DNA from: Bacillota bacterium | GTDB lineage: Bacteria; Bacillota; Clostridia; Oscillospirales; Acutalibacteraceae | Direction: 5' to 3' | DNA: 9,715 bases | Assembly: GCA_023417635.1 (NCBI GenBank) | Contig: JAEZFF010000099.1 | Coordinates: 1-9,715, forward strand | Shown: positions 5,139-9,715 of the stretch, in pieces | How positions within the stretch are numbered: the stretch's first letter is position 1 | Layout: each line of letters begins with the position of its first letter | Program-made: the position numbers and the translations under genes | The notes under the pieces: generated by a model | What the model saw: only the letters and a program-made list of their open reading frames with translations | Told to the model about the DNA's origin: nothing | The model's database searches: none

Positions 5139-6371
5139 TTACTGGTTATTCACCAGCCGAACTTCCGAAATACCAAGAACATAAGCAGAGGTTTCATCTT
5201 TCAAAGTGACTGCACAGGCATCGTTTCCCGCACTGCGCACCGCCTCAGGACCGGCGCCTAATGGTTCAAAATAAATTTTCCCATCCGAAAGGGCCGCCGC
5301 CGTCTGCCCAAAAAGAGAGACCGAACTGATTTTTCCGGTCAGTGTGCGGCTTCGGACCGGGCTGCCCGACTCGTCCAGCACCACAAACTTCTGGTTTTCG
5401 GAACCCTCGAACGGCATCAGCCCCAGCGCAAGGCGACCGCCGTCAAAGCTGTAAGCCGTAAGACGTGAACCGCCAAATCCGTATTCTTTTTTTTCACCAG
5501 AAGAAGCGTTCAGAAAAACCGCGCTGCTGTCACCCACAGCTTCCACTGTGTTTTCTGTGTTCCATGCCACCGCGTGAAACAGGTTCCCCGTGCAGACAGT
5601 TTTCGGCAGAACCGTTTTACCGCTGCTCAGATTAATAATATAAACAGCGGAAACAAGGCTGCCGTCTTTTGCAGAAACACCGGTTACGGCAGCTTTTGTG
5701 CCGCTGGGATTCAGTGCAACGGCTGTCGGGTAGTAGTCGGAAAACCAATAGTAGGAAAGTGCCTTCCCTGCAGGCGTAAAAGCGGTAAGTTTTCCGCAGT
5801 AGCCGTCGGTCCCTGAAATCAATGCGCAATGCCCGTCGGCCGAAATTGCTCCGCCCAGGATGCTCTGATTGACACTCAAGTTCTGTGTGCTGCCGCCAAC
5901 CGTGGTGCTTGCCGCATCCTTCCCGCCAAGATTATACAGCAGGACACGCGAGCCTGCAGCACAAACAGCCGGGCTGCCGTAACTGTGCTGAAAATTCAGC
6001 AGTTCCTTCCCAGTCGGATTACACACGGTTAAGGCGGTGTCGCTGGCATAAATTACATTCTTTTCGCAGCTGAGAAAATTTCCCGGTTCTACAGTGGAGC
6101 CCGAAAATGTCTTTGGAAAACCGTCGCCTACGCCAATGCCGACGACGCTGCTTTTCACCCACTGCAGCACATTCGCCGGGGCAAGGTTGTCGCGGTTATA
6201 CCAGCCAAGTACAGCCAGTGCACACAGTGCAAGGATGATGATAATGCGGTATATCCAGTGAGGTACAGTATGTCCGCCCGGTTTTCCTTTTTCCGGTTTT
6301 TTTACAGTAGGAACCATATGCCGCCCTATATCCACAGGCGTAGTGTCAAACCGGCCGTTATCGTTACGCAT
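5139..6371 (-). CDS. DUF5711 family membrane-anchored beta-propeller-like protein
   Basis: A 410-residue protein. A basic N-terminal cytoplasmic part (residues 1-39, with KKPEKGKPGG) is followed by one membrane helix (about 41-57), then a large extracytoplasmic domain. That domain consists of repeated short beta-rich blocks with WD40/PQQ-like patterns, for example ASDTALTVCNPTGKELL, SGTDGYCGKLTAFTPAGKAL and AVYIINLSSGKTVL. The region just after the helix (SSVVGIGVGDGFP, then GNF) is what I associate with DUF5711 proteins of Clostridia. The function is unknown. A sensor or scaffold role at the outer membrane face would be inference. The start is the ATG at 6371 rather than the preceding TTG, because AAGGATG is well spaced from it. 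It overlaps the truA stop by 8 bp (ATGCGTAA), implying coupled translation. Confidence 0.75.
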   Translation of the reverse strand: MRNDNGRFDTTPVDIGRHMVPTVKKPEKGKPGGHTVPHWIYRIIIILALCALAVLGWYNRDNLAPANVLQWVKSSVVGIGVGDGFPKTFSGSTVEPGNFLSCEKNVIYASDTALTVCNPTGKELLNFQHSYGSPAVCAAGSRVLLYNLGGKDAASTTVGGSTQNLSVNQSILGGAISADGHCALISGTDGYCGKLTAFTPAGKALSYYWFSDYYPTAVALNPSGTKAAVTGVSAKDGSLVSAVYIINLSSGKTVLPKTVCTGNLFHAVAWNTENTVEAVGDSSAVFLNASSGEKKEYGFGGSRLTAYSFDGGRLALGLMPFEGSENQKFVVLDESGSPVRSRTLTGKISSVSLFGQTAAALSDGKIYFEPLGAGPEAVRSAGNDACAVTLKDETSAYVLGISEVRLVNNQ

Positions 6372-7122
6372 CAAAAGTCACATCCTTGTAGAAGACCGCC
6401 TTCAGGTAGAGTCCCTGCGGCGGCGCAGTAGGCCCGGCCGCCTGCCGGTTCTCGGCCTGGAGAATGCACGGAATGTCTTCCGGCTGCAGCTTTCCCTGTG
6501 CTACCCGAAGCATGGTCCCTACCATAATACGCACCATGTGGTACAAAAAGCCGTCTGCTGCTACAAAGTAGCTTACCATATCGCCTTCGCGGCTCCATTC
6601 CGATTTTGTCACCGTACGCGTCATATCACCCGGCACACGGGCATCCACCGCGCAGAACGAAGAAAAGTCATGCGCACCAAGGAATCCTGCAGCTGCTCGA
6701 TTTAGGCGCTCAAGGTCAAGCGGATACCAGTAATGCAGAACACGGTCACGCAGGAATGGGTCACGCGTCTGGCAGTTCCAGATACGGTAAACATACTCTT
6801 TGCCAAGGCAGGAGTACCTGGCGTGGAATTCCGCCGGTACTTCCCGGCAGGAAAGCACCGCAATGTCATCCGGCAGAAAATGATTCAGCGCACCCTTCAG
6901 CCTTTCACACGGAATTATCCGCTCCGTACGGAAGCTGACACCAAACTGCAGCGCATGGACGAAAGAATCTGTACGGCTGCAGCCCTTCACGTCGGGGCGT
7001 TCGCCAAGGACTTTCGCTAGGGCATCCTGAAAGACCTGCTGAACCGTAACGGCATTCTGCTGAACCTGCCAGCCATGGTAGTTCGAGCCGTCATACCGGA
7101 TAGCCAGCAGCAGATTGCGCAT
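6364..7122 (-). CDS. truA: tRNA pseudouridine(38-40) synthase TruA
   Basis: A 252-residue cytosolic enzyme of typical TruA length that converts uridines at positions 38-40 of the tRNA anticodon arm to pseudouridine. The catalytic aspartate is D52 in GCSRTDSFVHA (47-57), which corresponds to the usual GRTDxGVHA motif. Further family motifs are YDGSNYHGWQVQ (10-21), KEYVYRI (108-114), HDFSSFC (151-157), FLYHMVR (192-198) and PPQGLYL near the C-terminus (234-240). GAAGGAAG just before the ATG at 7122 supports the start. It follows ecfT by 27 bp. The order ecfA-ecfA-ecfT-truA is common in Bacillota, often behind a ribosomal protein operon. The F54 replacing glycine in the active-site motif is the only unusual residue I see. 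Confidence 0.96.
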   Translation of the reverse strand: MRNLLLAIRYDGSNYHGWQVQQNAVTVQQVFQDALAKVLGERPDVKGCSRTDSFVHALQFGVSFRTERIIPCERLKGALNHFLPDDIAVLSCREVPAEFHARYSCLGKEYVYRIWNCQTRDPFLRDRVLHYWYPLDLERLNRAAAGFLGAHDFSSFCAVDARVPGDMTRTVTKSEWSREGDMVSYFVAADGFLYHMVRIMVGTMLRVAQGKLQPEDIPCILQAENRQAAGPTAPPQGLYLKAVFYKDVTFDA

Positions 7123-7149
7123 AAAGCTTCCTTCTTTCCGCTTGATTTA

Positions 7150-7965
7150 TTACCGCAGCGAAGCGGGGAACCAGACTGCACAGAAAATCACCGCACCGCA
7201 GAAAATTGCTGTGCAGGCAACAGCGGCAGCGTCCAGTTTCGTCATGTGGAGCTGCTTCATCTTCGTACGCCCTTCGCCGCCGTGGTAACAGCGGCACTCC
7301 ATGGCCATTGCCAGGTCGTAAGCACGCCGGAACGACGAAACAAAAAGCGGGATTAAGATTGGCACAAGTGCCTTAATGCGCTGCATAAGCCCGCCGCTCT
7401 CCATATCGGCGCCGCGCGCTTTCTGTGCGCTCATGATTTTGTCGGTTTCTTCCAGCAAAGTCGGCACAAAGCGCAGGGCAATCGTCATCATCATGGCAAT
7501 TTCATGCACCTTGATGTGAAAGACTTTCAGCGGCTTCATCACGCGCTCCAGCGCATCGGTCAAATCGGTCGGCGACGTGGTAAACGTCAATACCGAGCTG
7601 TAAAGGATCAGACTGATAATACGGATGGAAACGAACACTGCGTTGCTGATGCCGCCGTCTGTAATCTGCATGAACTGCCAGTGCCACACAACGCGGCCGC
7701 CGCCGTAAAACAGGTTCAGCGCCCCAGTAAACAGCACAATAAACAGGATGGCTTTGAGGCTCTTAAAATATTGGCTCAGCGGCACGCCGGAACAGAGCAG
7801 GATACCAAACATCAGCACAATCAGCAGCAGCAGACCCTGAAAATTAGAGGCAACAAACAGGAAAACAATGAAGACGAACGTGAGGGCGATTTTCACGCGC
7901 GGGTCAAGGCGGTGAATAAGTGATTTCCCGGGAATATACTGCCCAAGCGTAATGTCACGCATCAT
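7150..7965 (-). CDS. ecfT: Energy-coupling factor transporter transmembrane protein EcfT
   Basis: A 271-residue membrane scaffold of an ECF-type ABC importer, which links the two ATPases to exchangeable substrate-binding S components for vitamins or metals. It has hydrophobic segments near residues 26-40, 44-59, 71-87, 107-127 and 245-265. The cytoplasmic coupling helices contain the conserved AQKARGAD (A183-R184-G185) and a second motif, AMECRCYHG, where ARG is usual. The start is the ATG at 7963-7965, which overlaps the ecfA2 stop as ATGA. A very G-rich Shine-Dalgarno (run of seven G at 7974-7980) lies about 9 nt upstream. A GTG at 7974 is possible but sits inside that ribosome site. Operon context (ecfA1, ecfA2, then truA) confirms the assignment. 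No S component is in the window. Confidence 0.93.
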   Translation of the reverse strand: MMRDITLGQYIPGKSLIHRLDPRVKIALTFVFIVFLFVASNFQGLLLLIVLMFGILLCSGVPLSQYFKSLKAILFIVLFTGALNLFYGGGRVVWHWQFMQITDGGISNAVFVSIRIISLILYSSVLTFTTSPTDLTDALERVMKPLKVFHIKVHEIAMMMTIALRFVPTLLEETDKIMSAQKARGADMESGGLMQRIKALVPILIPLFVSSFRRAYDLAMAMECRCYHGGEGRTKMKQLHMTKLDAAAVACTAIFCGAVIFCAVWFPASLR

Positions 7966-8825
7966 GGCGCGCACCCCCCCTTTTTCAGGAGCGGCCGCAG
8001 CTCGCGGAGCGCTTCATCCACGGTAAGGACGGGATGCACCGGGTAACCTTTTTCCTGCAGGGCAAGCAGAATTCCCGTAATCTGCGGGACGCGCAGGCCC
8101 ATGCTCTCCAATTCCCGGCCACGGGCGAAAACCTTCTTCGTAGTGTCGAGCATGACGGCTTTTCCGGCGTTCATTACAAGAACGCGGTCAGCGTAATTTG
8201 CCACATCTTCCATGCTGTGCGAAACCAGCAGCACAGTGTTGCCGCGTTTTTTGCGGTAAGATGAAATCTGACCTAACAGCCTGTCGCGCCCCTTTGGGTC
8301 AAGGCCCGCCGTAGGCTCGTCCAATATCAGCACATCCGGGTCCATGGCAATCACACCCGCTATAGCGGCACGGCGTTTCTGCCCGCCGGAAAGCTCAAAT
8401 GGGCTTTTCTGCAGCAGTTCTTCCGGCAAGCCAACAAACTCCGCCGCCTGACGTGCACGCTTTTCCGCTTCCGCAGGGCTAAGGCCCATATTGCCCGGGC
8501 CAAAGCAGATGTCTTTCAGCACGGTTTCTTCAAAGAGCTGATGTTCTGGGTACTGAAACACCATGCCAACCTGAAAGCGCACCCCGCGTATTTTTTTCGG
8601 TTCTGCCCAGATGTCTTTCCCGTTCAGCAGGATGGTTCCTTCCGTTGGGCGCAGCAAGCCGTTCAAAGTTTGTATAAGCGTGGATTTTCCAGAGCCGGTG
8701 TGCCCAATAATGCCAAGAAATTCGCCTTTCTCCACACCGATGCTCACATGGTCGACGGCAGTCTTTTCAAATGGTGTGCCTAGGCCATAGGTATACGTTA
8801 GGTCTTTTGTTTCAAGGACAAACAT
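7962..8825 (-). CDS. ecfA2: Energy-coupling factor transporter ATP-binding protein EcfA2
   Basis: A 287-residue ABC ATPase, one of the two non-identical subunits that power the ECF importer at the inner face of the membrane. Visible motifs are Walker A GHTGSGKST (41-49), the Q-loop FQYPEHQLF (Q91), signature LSGGQKRR (145-152), Walker B LILDEP (166-171, catalytic E170), the D-loop AGLDP and switch histidine H203 in VSHSMED. The QYPEHQLF form of the Q-loop, against QNPDNQ in its neighbour, is the EcfA2-type form. A C-terminal region (about 225-287) is typical of EcfA proteins. GGGAG precedes the ATG at 8825. It lies 31 bp after ecfA1. Its last codons contain a run A5G7, which also forms the ribosome site of ecfT. 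Confidence 0.95.
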   Translation of the reverse strand: MFVLETKDLTYTYGLGTPFEKTAVDHVSIGVEKGEFLGIIGHTGSGKSTLIQTLNGLLRPTEGTILLNGKDIWAEPKKIRGVRFQVGMVFQYPEHQLFEETVLKDICFGPGNMGLSPAEAEKRARQAAEFVGLPEELLQKSPFELSGGQKRRAAIAGVIAMDPDVLILDEPTAGLDPKGRDRLLGQISSYRKKRGNTVLLVSHSMEDVANYADRVLVMNAGKAVMLDTTKKVFARGRELESMGLRVPQITGILLALQEKGYPVHPVLTVDEALRELRPLLKKGGCAP

Positions 8826-8856
8826 TGCTTTCTCCCAATCCGTTACAATTCAAAGG

Positions 8857-9702
8857 TTACCGTTTTAAAAGCGGCTCCAGTGCCGCCACACATTCTTCCC
8901 CGTCCAGTACGCACACGGGAAGGCTATACCCTTCCTTTCGCAGCTGCCACACAAGTTCCGTTGCCTGCGGAACGTCAAGGGAATGGCTCTTTAACAGTTC
9001 CACCTGCGAAAAGACTTCGCGCGGCGTGCCCTGCGTCAAAATCCGACCGTCATCCATCACAACCACGCGCCCAGCTTCCACCGCCTCATCCATATAATGC
9101 GTGATCAGCACGATGGTAATGCCATTCTCACGGTTTAGCTTGTGAATGGTATCCATTACTTCGGTGCGGCCGCGCGGGTCCAGCATAGCCGTAGGTTCAT
9201 CCAGTACGATGCAGTCCGGTTCCATGGCAATGATACCTGCAATGGCAATACGCTGTTTCTGCCCTCCGGAAAGCTTGTATGGTGCATTCAGGCGGTAGTC
9301 GTACATCTCAACAGCCTTGAGTGCATCATCGACCCGCTTCCGTATCTCCGGCGGCGCAATACCCAGATTTTCCGGCCCAAAAGCAACATCCTCTTCTACA
9401 ATGCTTGCAACAAGCTGATTGTCCGGGTTCTGAAGAACGAGGCCCACTCTTTGGCGGATTTCAATTTTCAGCGCTTCGTCCATGGTGTCAAGGCCATCTA
9501 CATAAACCTTGCCGCCGCAGGGCAGCAGCATGGCGTTGAAATGCTTTGCAAGCGTGGATTTTCCGGAACCGTTGTGCCCAAGCAGCGCCACAAACTCTCC
9601 TTTTTGAATGCCAAGGGAAACATCATGCAGCACTTCATGGCTTTTTTCCCCTTCACCCGCTTCATAAGCAAATGTTACATTTTCCGCCGAAAGATAATCC
9701 AT
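8857..9702 (-). CDS. ecfA1: Energy-coupling factor transporter ATP-binding protein EcfA1
   Basis: A 281-residue ABC ATPase that pairs with EcfA2 and docks on EcfT. Motifs are Walker A GHNGSGKST (42-50), the Q-loop LQNPDNQLVA (Q91), signature LSGGQKQR (144-151), Walker B CIVLDEP (164-170, catalytic E169), the D-loop AMLDP and switch histidine H202 in THYMDEA. QNPDNQ is the EcfA1-type Q-loop. The C-terminal extension (about 225-281, ending in ALEPLLKR) resembles that of EcfA2. AAAGGG lies 7 nt before the ATG at 9702, so the gene is complete, but the window stops 13 bp upstream. The operon promoter and any upstream genes are not visible. Confidence 0.95.
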   Translation of the reverse strand: MDYLSAENVTFAYEAGEGEKSHEVLHDVSLGIQKGEFVALLGHNGSGKSTLAKHFNAMLLPCGGKVYVDGLDTMDEALKIEIRQRVGLVLQNPDNQLVASIVEEDVAFGPENLGIAPPEIRKRVDDALKAVEMYDYRLNAPYKLSGGQKQRIAIAGIIAMEPDCIVLDEPTAMLDPRGRTEVMDTIHKLNRENGITIVLITHYMDEAVEAGRVVVMDDGRILTQGTPREVFSQVELLKSHSLDVPQATELVWQLRKEGYSLPVCVLDGEECVAALEPLLKR

Positions 9703-9715
9703 TCAAAGCCCTTTC

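Overview
The window looks like chromosomal DNA of a Gram-positive Bacillota, most likely class Clostridia and perhaps an Oscillospirales/Ruminococcaceae relative. The signs are the order ecfA1-ecfA2-ecfT-truA, strong purine-rich Shine-Dalgarno sites, sigma-A type promoters, tRNA genes that all encode CCA, a ClpE-like zinc-finger Clp ATPase and a DUF5711-type protein. The taxonomic call is inference from gene content; I could run no search.

Right part (about 3.8-9.7 kb, all minus strand, read right to left): ecfA1, ecfA2 and ecfT encode the energy-coupling module of an ECF vitamin/metal importer. They are followed by truA (tRNA pseudouridine synthase), a membrane-anchored DUF5711-like beta-propeller protein, a CvpA-family membrane protein and a PgsA-type CDP-alcohol phosphatidyltransferase. 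Many junctions overlap (ecfA2/ecfT, truA/DUF5711, cvpA/pgsA), which suggests translational coupling in one long operon. An internal promoter is likely before cvpA. No substrate-binding S component is present, so the ECF module probably serves S components encoded elsewhere.

Middle (1.5-3.8 kb, minus): a large Clp ATPase with two AAA+ modules, an N-terminal CxxC/CxxC zinc finger and a ClpP-docking LGF tripeptide. Downstream, also minus, are five tRNA genes: Gly(TCC), Arg(TCT), His(GTG), Gln(TTG), then a short hairpin terminator, then Lys(TTT) with its own near-consensus promoter.

Left part (about 0.1-0.9 kb): there is no credible protein gene here. A strong plus-strand sigma-A promoter is followed by roughly 700 nt packed with stem-loops, ending tail-to-tail with tRNA-Lys. 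This looks like a large, ornate structured noncoding RNA. Its size, architecture and closeness to tRNA genes recall the ROOL/GOLLD classes, but I could not check this against a covariance model. It is the most interesting item in the window. At the extreme left, the first 29 codons of a small membrane protein run off the edge on the minus strand, divergent from the RNA.
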